Below are positions 48,301 through 57,177 of a stretch of 64,000 nt of DNA, piece after piece (position 1 is the stretch's first letter; every line of letters begins with the position of its first letter). The notes beneath the pieces were generated by a model. That model was not told where the DNA came from, searched no databases, and was given only the letters and a program-made list of their open reading frames with translations. Source of the stretch: Aulostomus chinensis (lineage: Eukaryota > Chordata > Actinopteri > Syngnathiformes > Aulostomidae); NCBI GenBank assembly GCA_037954235.1, contig JBBMOA010000021.1:8881501-8945500 (forward strand), written 5' to 3'. Both the position numbers and the translations under genes were made by a program.

Positions 48301-50090
48301 ATTGCACATTGCAGTTGTACAGGCTGACGGCTGCAGGCAGGAATGACCTGCGCCGCTTCTGGCACTGAGGGTGCAGCAGTCTGGAGCTGAAGGAGCTGCT
48401 CAGGGTCTCCACAGTATAGTGCAGGGGGTGGGAGGTGTTGTTTAAGATGGATGTCATCTTGGCTAACATGCTTCTGTCCACCACAAAATACTACATAAAA
48501 CATTTTTTAAAAAAAAAAGCCAGAACAACAACGATAAATGCATGAATGGGTGATGTGTAACAACCTTCGGGATCATCGTCCAGGGTGATTCCAAACCTCT
48601 CCGGGGTGCGGGGGACGCAGCTGTCAACCTCGGGGACTTGAAGGGGGGCCTCGGCCTGCTTCTTCAGCTTCTCATTATACTTCCTGATATCTTCATCTGT
48701 TTACAAGACACACACAAAGATACACACGCATTAGAACATTCTGAGGGTTTCTGAATATGTGCTGGACATTTGAAGTCTGTTGGTATATCTGTCTATACAC
48801 AAGTTACATAATTACATCATTATATCTAAATTAACATTTCAGACCTCAAATTTAATCTCTGGCTGTGTTAAATCTTGATTGATGTGCGCTCCGACAACGA
48901 CGGATGTACTCCTAAATGTGACAATTTCATCTTCAATGAGTTTTTTTCCAGCGACTATCAATTTCTCGTACTTAGAACCTGGACAATAACTTATGCAATA
49001 TAAATATTGCGATATTGGTTTTTGGGGGGTGAGAAGAAATATCGATATGGCAATACATTGTGATACTTTTATCCTGATACAATGCAGATATCGCAGCTCT
49101 TAATCTTTTTTTCTCTGAGTAATATTTCATGTTTTAGACAGATTGTAAATACGATGCAACCTTCGCAGTACAGCCACAACAGTGCCTTGCATTTCCTGCT
49201 GAAGGAAGTGGCCAGTCAGAATACAACATGGCGGCAAAACTTAAAACCCCATGGAAAATTTAAAGCAGAAGTTTGACACCTGATGTGGAGTTCATACGAA
49301 CAGCAGCTTGAATCCTCCGCTCTATTTTATTTATTTTCCTGAATTATATATAATATCGCAATATATCACGATACCGTGATACAATACGTTAGTAAAGAGG
49401 TGATCAGCGTGCCTGTCATTTTAAATAAACAAGTCCGGGCAAAGTAATGATTTTCTTGATAATATATATTATCAAGACTATAACTATATAGTTATGAAGA
49501 CGTCATCTTGAGAGACCGCAATAAGAAAAAAAAACTTGGTTTTGGCATATCAGCATTGAAAAAAAAATCGAAGAATTGCCGCTACCTGTTTCCGTCGATT
49601 TTACCGTTCACTTTAATTTAACGCCATTTTAACAAATATATCACGTTTTTGTGTGCAGTATTGAGGAGAATTCTTCAACTTCCTGAGAGTTTGGGACGCG
49701 GTGAAAGCCCATAAGAAGCTCACTCTCCGGACTGTTGCACATCGAATTTTGTAGAATATTTGTAAACAACTCCAACCAACATATCATAGGGCGAATATCC
49801 TCCACCACGTCTTTCCTCTCCACCTCCTCCAAGATGGACAACAGCTTCCCCACAGTCGCATCCCTGCACGAAGCCTGCCAGTCCTTCAGGACACTCAGCG
49901 TGGGGTTTTGGGTAGCTTCGTAGTTCTGAATCTCCAGGTAAGAGAAGCCCATGGCCTCGGCCACATCCATCCAGTCGGCTGCCACCGCGTTCCGGGGGTT
50001 CAGGTAAAGCCCCAGCCGATTCCTCACCCTCATGTTGAGCGCAAACAGTGGGGTCACCAGCAAGTCCACGTCCGGGTCGGCGCAAGCCAT
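45239..50090 (-). CDS. myd88: MyD88 innate immune adaptor, 5 exons, 288 aa
   Basis: Cytoplasmic adaptor that joins TLR and IL-1 receptor TIR domains to IRAK4/IRAK1 through its death domain, building the myddosome and activating NF-kB and MAPK. Exons: 50090-49781, 48696-48565, 47808-47631, 45583-45492, 45393-45239 (867 nt in all, in frame). Death domain about residues 14-103 (LNMRVRNRLGLYLNPR, AADWMDVAEAMGF, YLEIQNYE). Intermediate domain about 104-148. TIR domain 149-288 with box 1 FDAFICYC (153-160), BB loop RNVLPGS with P192, and box 3 near FW at 277-278. The five-exon structure is the same as in mammals. The oxsr1 gene follows ~2.1 kb downstream on the same strand, as in human. Confidence 0.97.
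45492..45583 (-). CDS. myd88: myd88 exon 4 (TIR)
   Basis: Residues 207-237 plus one base of G238 (CKRMVVVISDEYLDSDACDF ... ALSLCPG). Donor GTATGT. Confidence 0.97.
45686..46042 (+). mobile_element. SINE-like element, copy 4 (myd88 intron 3)
   Basis: Forward copy with a clear head: GGCACGGTGGTGCGGTCAGC (A-box-like) and GGTTCGAGTCC, a perfect Pol III B box, near 45738-45750. Then the family body to AAGAGGATAAGTGGG. This copy shows best that the family is tRNA-derived. Confidence 0.82.
46847..47191 (-). mobile_element. SINE-like element, copy 5 (myd88 intron 3)
   Basis: Opposite orientation to copy 4. It has an internal deletion that removes the B-box region (GCCGGGTGCAACAGTGCTG where other copies have ~30 more bases). 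Confidence 0.8.
47631..47808 (-). CDS. myd88: myd88 exon 3 (TIR, boxes 1 and 2)
   Basis: Residues 148-206 plus two bases of R207. Encodes FDAFICYC, the SDIQFVHEMIRELEQ helix and the BB loop VLPGS. Donor GTGGGA. Confidence 0.97.
48105..48490 (-). mobile_element. Truncated non-LTR retrotransposon 3' end (myd88 intron 2)
   Basis: On the minus strand a fragment reads MVDRSMLAKMTSILNNTSHP then FSSRLLHPQCQKRRRSFLPA, the C-terminal tail common in fish LINE ORF2 proteins, followed by a 3' end with TAATAAAGTATTATTATTATT-type repeats. Only the last ~385 bp is present. Confidence 0.65.
48565..48696 (-). CDS. myd88: myd88 exon 2 (intermediate domain)
   Basis: Residues 104-147 plus one base of G148 (EDIRKYNEKLKKQAEAPLQ ... 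ITLDDDPE). 132 nt with phase 1 at both ends, so skipping keeps the frame. Donor GAAG|GTTGTT is weak. Confidence 0.95.
48950..49400. repeat. AT-rich repeat with ATCGATAT/GATAC motifs (myd88 intron 1)
   Basis: Repeated phrases AATATCGATATGGCAATAC, TTGTGATACTTTTATC and CAATATATCACGATACCG. Similar phrases occur near 8170-8250 and 17485-17545. Probably a dispersed fish repeat. Confidence 0.4.
49781..50090 (-). CDS. myd88: myd88 exon 1 (death domain)
   Basis: Residues 1-103 plus one base of residue 104. Ends EDIRPMI. The only donor that keeps the frame is T|GTTGGT, a poor match at -1 and +3/+4. It gives Tyr at residue 104, where many relatives have an acidic residue. Confidence 0.93.
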
Positions 50091-50239
50091 GTTCCGAAGG
50101 AACCTCTTAGAAACAAAACTTAAGAGTACAAAAATACTGAATTCGTTAACAGGACGTGACTATATTTGCGTCCATTCAGGGGTTTCTAATCTACCTGACT
50201 AAAAAAAACAAGGAAGTGATGCGATCTGATTTCGCTGTC

Positions 50240-50260
50240 GGTTGTGGGCGGGGCCTCACT
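50240..50260. promoter_or_regulatory. myd88: GC box upstream of myd88
   Basis: GGGCGGGGCC lies ~150-160 bp upstream of the myd88 ATG, an Sp1/KLF-type site in a locally GC-rich stretch. The placement suits a promoter element; function is inferred. Confidence 0.45.
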
Positions 50261-50392
50261 AGACAACGTCACAGCTTCCCAGAAACACGTCCACGGCCTA
50301 CCCTTAGTTCTCGATGTTGTTGTAAATGACCAAAAGAACGGTTAAATGATTCTTTGGTTAATAAGCGTAGAATGAGACGAGCTCTGCTACTT

Positions 50393-50469
50393 TTTATTTA
50401 TGTTGAGGTATGTACTGCATTACGCAAATAAAACACTGAGCAGGCATTCATCCATATTTCAGTTTTATT
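50393..50469 (-). promoter_or_regulatory. cry-dash: cry-dash poly(A) signals
   Basis: AATAAA on the minus strand at 50469-50464 and again at 50398-50393, ~840-910 bp past the cry-dash stop. The 3' UTR would span about 50440-51308, leaving only ~350 bp to the myd88 ATG. Confidence 0.55.
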
Positions 50470-51308
50470 GTGCAAAGGGTTAACAAGCCGACCCCTCAAA
50501 AAAAAAAAGCGAGAATCCAAAAACTACTTTCAACGGAAAAAAAAGAGACATTTAAAATACAGAAACACATCATCGCTGAGATCATTATTACTGATCCACT
50601 GTGTTAAGACACCACAACATGTGACAGCGGCATAAAAGAAACATGGCCGGATGTCTATGAGCTACACTTTATCTGCTATTTTCTGTGGCGCAGAGAGACT
50701 AATTAAAGGAAAACCCTCACAACAATGGTACAATGAGATGAGAAACATGATAAATCCTTTCATACAGAGGGGGATAGTTTGACGAGTCAGGAAGTGATGT
50801 TACAACTGAAGACCGACGGGAGACTTTGGGTTGCCGAGTTACAGGAATGCGTCAGACAAGAAGACACTCTTCTCTCCTCTGTGCTGTCCACTACCATTCA
50901 TTGCACCAAGCTAATAGTCTGCTGGTCCCTCTGGGTCTCATCTCTGAAAGTACATAAAAAAAGAAGATATTGGTATTTATCTTCCTCTCTGGCTCTGGGG
51001 AGGATGAAAAATAAGGAAATCCCCCCCCCCCCCCCCCCAAAATTTTCATGTCTCTTGTCGAAAGCGTTATCCAACAATGGAGTTTATGTTTCCAGTGGAG
51101 TTCCTTTAAATCACGGTTTGCAGAAGCTGTTCTTATGATGTCACTTGAAATAGTTCGTTCCTGAATTCCTGTCATCAGTGCAGAAATAAGGCAGCTTTCC
51201 CTGAATTGAGACATCAGCGTGAATGAGATTTAACAGAAAACTTCCGGGTTTGTATCAGCAGGGCCACCATCTTCACGCATCTTCCATGTGTTTGTTTTGA
51301 GCTCATTT

Positions 51309-51416
51309 TTACAGGTTTTTGCTTTTGGAGAAATAGAAATCGATGCCTCTGTCCCGATGCTGTTTGGGAGTGTGAGAAGGGCCTTTTTTCCCTCTTTGTG
51401 AAGGTCCGGTGCCACT
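51309..51416 (-). CDS. cry-dash: cry-dash exon 14 (C-terminal tail, stop)
   Basis: Residues 487-521 and TAA: basic Ser/Gly/Lys-rich tail ending HRDRGIDFYFSKSKNL. This end resembles the tail I recall for zebrafish CRY-DASH and is probably flexible. Confidence 0.9.
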   Translation of the reverse strand, partial: SGTGPSQRGKKGPSHTPKQHRDRGIDFYFSKSKNL

Positions 51417-54400
51417 CTGTCAAAAAGAGAAAGAAACAAACAACAAAACAAAAACATTCAAGTCATCTGATAAATCAGTTAACAGCAGGATATTCACACA
51501 ATCCACTTCCCTTTTCTGCAAACACCCACCGGTTTCTTGTGAACATGTCTGCTCCATTCAGGCGCCATGACGATAGGGGAGGGGTACGTCTCACCGAGGG
51601 ACACATGAGCATGTGACAGCGCAGCAGTGCTGAGGGTCCAGGGTGTGTGCACATCAGATCCCCTGATTTCCTGCAGCTCAGGAACCCACTGCCTCACGTA
51701 GTCACCCTGCGGCAGACAGAGAGGCCGTTGAGCTATGAAGGAAGACGCTAACGAATGGAGCTGAGTTGTAGCGTAACACAACGCTGAGTTACAAATTGAC
51801 GAACATACATGGTTATCGTAGTCCAAGCCTTGCTTGATCATGTTGAACTTCCTGTTCTCTCTGGGATCATTTCCAATCCCGGCACTGTATAGCCAGTTGC
51901 CATAGTTACTGCAGACATCATGATCAACCTTTGGAGGAGAATAGAGTCCGACATTATCGTCTATGCAGGAGGAGGGGCTAAAGTTTGAAGCTTAGGACAT
52001 GTGGTTATCGGTATCCTGCCATGCCAGTCACATTCCAGTCATGGATGGCTGAATTTCCAAATCTCAAATACTCAGCTTACCAGGAGGTACTCGAACCACT
52101 CGGCTCCCATCCTCCAGTCCAGGCCCAAGTCTTTCGTCAGGAAGCTGGCAACATTTTGGCGTCCCCTGTTGGACATGAAGCCTGTCATGGCCAACTCCCT
52201 CATGTTGGCATCCACAAAGGGTACTCCAGTACGTCCCTCTGTGACCACCAATGAATGATACACTCAGTTTAACACACACACACACACACGTATACATATA
52301 CCTTTATGTATAAGACACAGATAGATGAATGCTTGGGGATATTTAGAGGAATAAAAGAGGTGCAAACCTTTCCATGCATTGAAAAGCTTCATGTCCTTTT
52401 TCCATGGCACTGATTTATCTTGGAGTCCTGAGGCGAAATCAACTTATTAGCTTTGAATTGATTTTATAAGAACAGAAGAAAAAAAATTACATATATATAT
52501 TTTTTTACCTTTGATTTGAAACAATCTATTCCCATATTTGACCGCCACAAACTTGAAGTAATCCCTCCATAAGAGCTCAAAAAGAACCCTGTAAAGAAGA
52601 CGAGAAATACAGATCGACATTGATCTGTTTAGACGGCAGAAGAGATGATTGCCTTCACTAAAGAGGTCCTGGTTTGGTGCAGTTTGTTTGTCTGTCTGCA
52701 GAATTATGCCAAAAAAGTTTCTATCAAGTTCCACCAAAACTGGTGGAGGGATGTGGCACAGACCAAGAAAGAAGCCATTAAATTCAACATCATCATCGGA
52801 GAGTAGAAAATAGGGGTAGGAATTACAAAGAAAAAAAAAATCAGACGTATCTCTTTAAATTCCAAAATACAGCATTTATAACTTAAGAAACTTTTCAAAG
52901 TCAAGTGCAGGGACATGACAATCACCAACATGCCCCTGTTACAAACATGAGGGCACTTGGGGAGCGTATCCTTCCACTAAAGCAACCTTCAAAGTAAACT
53001 TTTTCACCATGTTTAACAGATCTAACCAAAAATTTACTGGGTTCTTCTTCTATCCTTCCACCACTTTTTGTGACATCAGCCTCATGGATTTTGAGAAATC
53101 CTGCAAGAAGCACCAAAGTATGACCCCCTTTGCAGAAGTATATCTCATTTTGTTGTTGTTGTTTTCTCTCCTTTGCATGTAAATGGTCTTCATATTCCAA
53201 AACAATCTGTGTTGGGCCTCACCAATACGTGCTCTGATTGGCTGTCCGCTCTCTCTCGTACTTCTGGATCTGATGATAAATGTACCGGGGTGAAATGCAT
53301 CCCATCGCCAGCCTGCAAAATGCCAGTGCTGCTCATTAGTGGGGGATTCAGCAACGTTATTTACAAAGAACATTACGAGCACACTCACCAAGGTGAAAAT
53401 TTAGTGGAGTAGTCCACGCCAAGCAAACCGTTACGAGTCTCCTTGTAAGTTGCAACTGCATCCTACAGAAAATATCTGTGATGAGTCATGGGAGTTTTAT
53501 TGAACTGCAGCTAAAAACGAGCCCATTTCTGATTTAACGGTTCACTTTATAGACCCACACAAATGCCCACTACCGCCATCTAGTGGACGAGACTCGCAGC
53601 ATCCCATTCATTTTATTTGTGCTTGACTGAATTTGAACACATCAGTTTGGTCTGGGGTTTTTTTTCCGTTTTAATATGCAATTGGTATGAATAATGTTTA
53701 AAATTGGCCAAACAGCACTGAGTGTGTATGTGTGTGTGTGTGGTTGTGGTGGTGGGGGGGTGTACTCACCGTATCCCAGAAGTAATGTTTAAGCCTGGCC
53801 AGGGCCTGACTTTCCCCACCGGTGCAAGGAAAGGCTGAACGAGGGTCGGCCAGTGGCTCTGACGAGAAAACAGGTTCAGTGAATTCATGACATGATGTGC
53901 AAAATGGAATCATATGAAAGGAAACAAAGCTCACTGACACACAACTCTTTTTGTTATTAAATTTTGGAGAAAAAAAAAGGTGTGGATTTTTTTTTAGTAG
54001 AAGGAAACAATTTCAGCTTCCTATGACATTTACAAAATTCCATTTTATTAAACCGGTGAAACAAATTGAAATGGGTTCATTTCCATGATTAACATTTCTC
54101 AGATCGGTTACTTACGAATTACAGCTTTTTTGTTGTTGTTATGACGTGGATGCAACATTGGAATGTTCACCTGTCTGTTGCAAGTCTTCAGCTGTCGGAA
54201 TGGTTCCCTCCTGCAGCTCTTTGGGGAGAGGCTTCAGCTGCTCTGGTGTTAGGAACTCGGGTCTCACCCTACTCTGGGTCTCTACCGCCTTCCGGAAATG
54301 AGTGTACACATCAGGCAGCCTGGCAGTGGAAGTTACAAATCATTACTGCCACTTATCAATTCTAAAAAGTGACACATCACTCAAAATGTGTCATTTGCCT

Positions 54401-56025
54401 TTCAGAGATTCACCGTCACAAAGACGTTTCTTCCTTCCTGTATGCTGTCTGGGTGACTCCTGAATTGAGAAACCTAAGCATGATAGTGGAATGTCTCTGT
54501 TGTCAGAAGTCAGTCTCCATTAGCTTCAAGCTAAAAACATGGACAGCTCTTTCATAGCCATACAGGAAGAAGGGAAAATGAGTACTTGGTGAGTACGTCA
54601 AAGGAAAATGACACGTATCGGTAAAGTACTGTGTTATCCATGAAACCCCGTCACGCAACAGCTCAAATCATTTTAAAAAGGACGTGCATTGATCAAGCAG
54701 AACTTGGATATTTTTGCCTAAAGATCAAACCTGGAAATGTGGTGGAAGGGAAGATCATCTCTGTGGTACAGCGTTGACCCCCAGCAGGTGTGAACTTTGA
54801 CCTTCATCTGTGCACAGACATCCTTCACTCGCATTTCCACATTCAGCTCTTCCGAGGTTACCTGGAACACGACGGGTAAGCTAACATCAGCTCGTGTAAT
54901 CATATCAAGAAAATGTGTACAATTAGGAGAGGAAATGACCTCTTCGTGGAAAGCAACAGTGCTGACGGAGCCCAGCTGCTTGATGAGGTCAGCAACGACT
55001 TCCTCTGGTTTACCCCGTCTCACCACCAGGTTGCTGTCACACACACACACGCATGCACACAAACACACACACAGGAAGAGAAGCTGACCACAACACCAGA
55101 CAAGCTGCACCCTTAATAGAAGGGTTGTTACTTCCTCTAGTGGACCCCAGTCTCAGGTAGATGTATCGAATCTGCATCAGGACAATGTAGGTACCTCCCC
55201 TTGTTGAGCAGCGTGTTTCTGAGATCTCTGATGCTGTCCAGTAAGAAGCGCAGGCGGAAAGGTCCGGTCTTTGGTAGGTTGTAGTTGTAAGTTCCCCCAT
55301 AATGTCTGGGGTCAAAGCAGTACAGTGGGACAATGTACTCTGCATTTCTTTGAGCCCAGTGGAACAGCTGTGTGCGAAGAGTACAATAAGTACATAAACC
55401 AAAGATGAAAATTAATGATGGGTCAATTTAAAAAAACGGGCTTTTAATTACGCGTATGTGACAACAGACTTACCTGAATTGAGTTTGTTTACTAACTGGC
55501 ATCGAAAATATTTCCCATAACACCAGAATCCAAGTTTTAGGAATACAAGTTTTTTTTTCTTTAAAATGAGTCATAGAAATGCCTTTCCACGTACATTATT
55601 GCTATTTTAACATCTGGATTTGATTCAAGCTGAGTGTAAATAAATATGTGGATACATTTTTCAAGTCAGGCAAAAAAAAAAAAATTGACTAAAATTCATT
55701 TCACTCCGAAAGACGCTTTTATTTTCAAGGTTTGGACCGGAAATTGTGCGTCTTAGCTGCTAGCAAAGCTTGAGAAGCTTGAGTTTGTCATGTAAACATA
55801 CCACACTTTTCCGAATAATTCTGAGAAAATCGAGAAATATGTAAATTAAAAAATATAAAAATTTCCACGCATAACCCGCACACAACAAACAAGTTTACTT
55901 TCATTTCAACATGAGCTCTAAATGTAGCTTTAGATAGCATCCGATTTTTAAGGCTGACTTACCTCGTTGTCATGGAGCCGTAAATCGTTTCTTAATAAAC
56001 ATATAACTGTCCGAGAGGTAGACAT
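51309..56025 (-). CDS. cry-dash: Cryptochrome DASH, 14 exons, 521 aa
   Basis: FAD flavoprotein of the photolyase/cryptochrome family. CRY-DASH proteins repair cyclobutane pyrimidine dimers in single-stranded (or looped) DNA and bind a folate antenna. Exons: 56025-55963, 55367-55195, 55033-54940, 54861-54731, 54319-54171, 53858-53770, 53462-53389, 53312-53223, 52588-52509, 52427-52368, 52238-52081, 51928-51809, 51706-51530, 51416-51309 (1566 nt). Seen: N-terminal alpha/beta photolyase domain (RTVICLLRNDLRLHDN at 5-20; WGSTLYHRDDL near 136-146) and C-terminal FAD domain, with STKFSPWLAMGCISPR, ELLWRDYFKF, GRTGVPFVDANMRELAMTG, NRGRQNVASFL and GNWLYSAGIGNDPREN. Length and tail (RGIDFYFSKSK) fit zebrafish CRY-DASH. 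Mammals lack this gene. Confidence 0.96.
51530..51706 (-). CDS. cry-dash: cry-dash exon 13
   Basis: Residues 428-486 (GDYVRQWVPELQEIRGSDVH TPW ... YPSPIVMAPEWSRHVHKKP), the end of the FAD domain. Donor GTGGGT. Confidence 0.95.
51809..51928 (-). CDS. cry-dash: cry-dash exon 12
   Basis: Residues 388-427 (VDHDVCSNYGNWLYSAGIGN DPRENRKF ...), including the Asn-rich FAD-contact segment. Acceptor is AAAG rather than CAG/TAG. Donor GTATGT. Confidence 0.96.
52081..52238 (-). CDS. cry-dash: cry-dash exon 11 (FAD-site core)
   Basis: Residues 335-387: GRTGVPFVDANMREL, TGFMSNRGRQNVASFL and DWRMGAEWFEYLL, the most conserved FAD and lesion-binding stretch of the family. Donor GTAAGC. Confidence 0.97.
52368..52427 (-). 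CDS. cry-dash: cry-dash exon 10
   Basis: Residues 315-334 plus one base of E335 (LQDKSVPWKKDMKLFNAWK). 60 nt, phase 1 at both ends. Donor GTTTGC. Confidence 0.94.
52509..52588 (-). CDS. cry-dash: cry-dash exon 9
   Basis: Residues 288-314 plus one base of G315 (VLFELLWRDYFKFVAVKYGN RLFQIK); the LLWRDY motif is typical of photolyases. Donor GTAAAA. Confidence 0.96.
52695..52790. repeat. Interspersed repeat fragment in cry-dash intron 8
   Basis: Shares the order GTCTGTCTGCAGAATTATG, AAGTTTCTATCAAGTTCCAC and TGGTGGAGGGATG with 8462-8580. Lies 107 bp upstream of cry-dash exon 9 in transcript order. Confidence 0.45.
53223..53312 (-). CDS. cry-dash: cry-dash exon 8
   Basis: Residues 258-287 plus two bases of W288 (LAMGCISPRYIYHQIQKYER ERTANQSTY). 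Donor GTGAGG. Confidence 0.95.
53389..53462 (-). CDS. cry-dash: cry-dash exon 7
   Basis: Residues 234-257 plus two bases of W258 (DAVATYKETRNGLLGVDYST KFSP); the TKFSPW motif contacts FAD in the family. Donor GTGAGT. Confidence 0.96.
53770..53858 (-). CDS. cry-dash: cry-dash exon 6
   Basis: Residues 204-233 (PLADPRSAFPCTGGESQALA RLKHYFWDT), entry to the FAD domain (GGE..AL..L..Y). Donor GTGAGT. Confidence 0.96.
54171..54319 (-). CDS. cry-dash: cry-dash exon 5
   Basis: Residues 154-203 plus one base of E204 (LPDVYTHFRKAVETQSRVRP ... IPTAEDLQQT), the linker between the two domains. Donor GTGAAC. Confidence 0.95.
54731..54861 (-). CDS. cry-dash: cry-dash exon 4
   Basis: Residues 111-153 plus two bases of R154 (VTSEELNVEMRVKDVCAQMK ... 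GSTLYHRDDLPFHHIS). Donor GTTTGA. Confidence 0.94.
54940..55033 (-). CDS. cry-dash: cry-dash exon 3
   Basis: Residues 79-110 (NLVVRRGKPEEVVADLIKQL ... AFHEE). The acceptor tract is a TG-rich run ending TGACAG instead of a normal pyrimidine tract, and the donor GAG|GTCATT is weak. The frame to exon 4 (GTA ACC TCG GAA) supports it. Confidence 0.93.
55037..55073. repeat. Interrupted (CA)n at cry-dash exon 3 acceptor
   Basis: CACACACACACACGCATGCA followed by more CA units, abutting the cry-dash exon 3 acceptor; UG-rich in the transcript. Confidence 0.85.
55195..55367 (-). CDS. cry-dash: cry-dash exon 2
   Basis: Residues 22-78 plus two bases of S79 (LFHWAQRNAEYIVPLYCFDP ... FLLDSIRDLRNTLLNKG). 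Donor GTACCT. Confidence 0.96.
55963..56025 (-). CDS. cry-dash: cry-dash exon 1 (start codon)
   Basis: Residues 1-21 (MSTSRTVICLLRNDLRLHDN...), the first beta strand of the photolyase fold. ATG context GAGCCATGT. Donor GTAAGT. Confidence 0.95.
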
Positions 56026-56144
56026 GGCTCTCTTCGGTGAGAAGAAGCAGTGGTTGGGCGTTTAAACCACAGACACCGGCGGGTTTGAAGCAGCGTGGTC
56101 CGGAGTCTGTGCACTCAGCGGCGGCTCCTCTCGGGCTGGAGGCG

Positions 56145-56192
56145 GACGTCACGTTTTCAGACACGCTGTTACAAAACGCCCGTGTTTTGTAA
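56145..56192. promoter_or_regulatory. cry-dash: cry-dash upstream cluster: CRE/E'-box and D-box-like inverted pair
   Basis: 120-167 bp upstream of the cry-dash ATG. Seen: GACGTCACGTT (145-155; CRE half-site overlapping CACGTT), then TTACAAAAC (56169-56177) and its exact inverse GTTTTGTAA (56184-56192) with a 6-bp spacer. GTTTTGTAA differs at one base from the PAR-bZIP D-box core GTTATGTAA. D-boxes drive light-induced transcription of fish photolyase-family genes; activity here is inferred. Confidence 0.4.
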
Positions 56193-56798
56193 GGTGTTTT
56201 CTAACAGCTGCTTTTATCAAAATAATTTTCCACCTTTAACACATCAGCCCTTTAGAAAATACACTAAATATTGCTCGAATTATTAAAAAAAAAAATACCC
56301 ACAAACCACTTCATCAAAAAGAGAGAAGAAATCCATTATGGATTATTTTGATTAAACTGAAGAAGCGGTTTATTACATTTTTTACTTCATATGTGATGAT
56401 GCATATTAGGTTCCCCCCCCCCCCCCCCCCCTTATTCTTCCCTTTAGACATTGAGTTAAACATTAGTCCAATCTTGACAGGACACACGTAAAGATTCAGT
56501 TTTCATAATTTGTATTCATTTTATCTTCGGACCTGTTTTGACATTTGACGGCAGAAAAGTTAGAGCATAAATGTTTTCTTTTACCCTTATATGTAATTAA
56601 AGTTCTTAAAAAATGCACCAACATTATTCCTGATTCAATTGTAACGTGGTTTAAATTTAAAAAAAAAACACGTTAAAATGTATTTCCAAAAAATGAATAT
56701 CCATCAGAGCGCTTCTGGGTCAAATGTATTATTTTGGCTTAAAATTAATTTTAGATTCCCAAGTGGATCCAATAGAGGACAATACTGTTGTTTGTTGT

Positions 56799-57177
56799 CC
56801 ATCCATTCATCCATTTTTTTCCACTTATTCCTGTTAAGGGTCACAGGGGGGGTGGAGCCTATCCCAGCAGCCTTCAGGCCAGAGGCAGGGTTCACCCTGG
56901 ACAGGTCACCAGTCCATCACAGGGCCAACACATAGAGACAGACAACCATTCACACTCACAGTCACACCTACGGTCAATTTAGAGTATCAATCAGCCTCGT
57001 CCCCTCTTGATGTCTTTGGACTGTGGGAGGAAGCTGGAGTACCAGAGAGAACCCACACAGGAACAGGGAGAACATGGAGACTCCACACTGAAAGATCCCG
57101 TGCTGGAGCCGGGACTCAAACCCGGAACCTTCTTGCTGTGAGGGGACAGTGCCGACCACTGCACCACTGTGCCGCCT
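56799..57177 (-). mobile_element. SINE-like element, copy 6, full length with TSD
   Basis: 379-bp complete copy between cry-dash and the MAP3K. Flanked by a perfect 13-bp duplication TGTTGTTTGTTGT (56786-56798 and 57178-57190). On the minus strand the head has TGGTGCAGTGG (A box) and GGTTTGAGTCC (B box). Confidence 0.85.
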
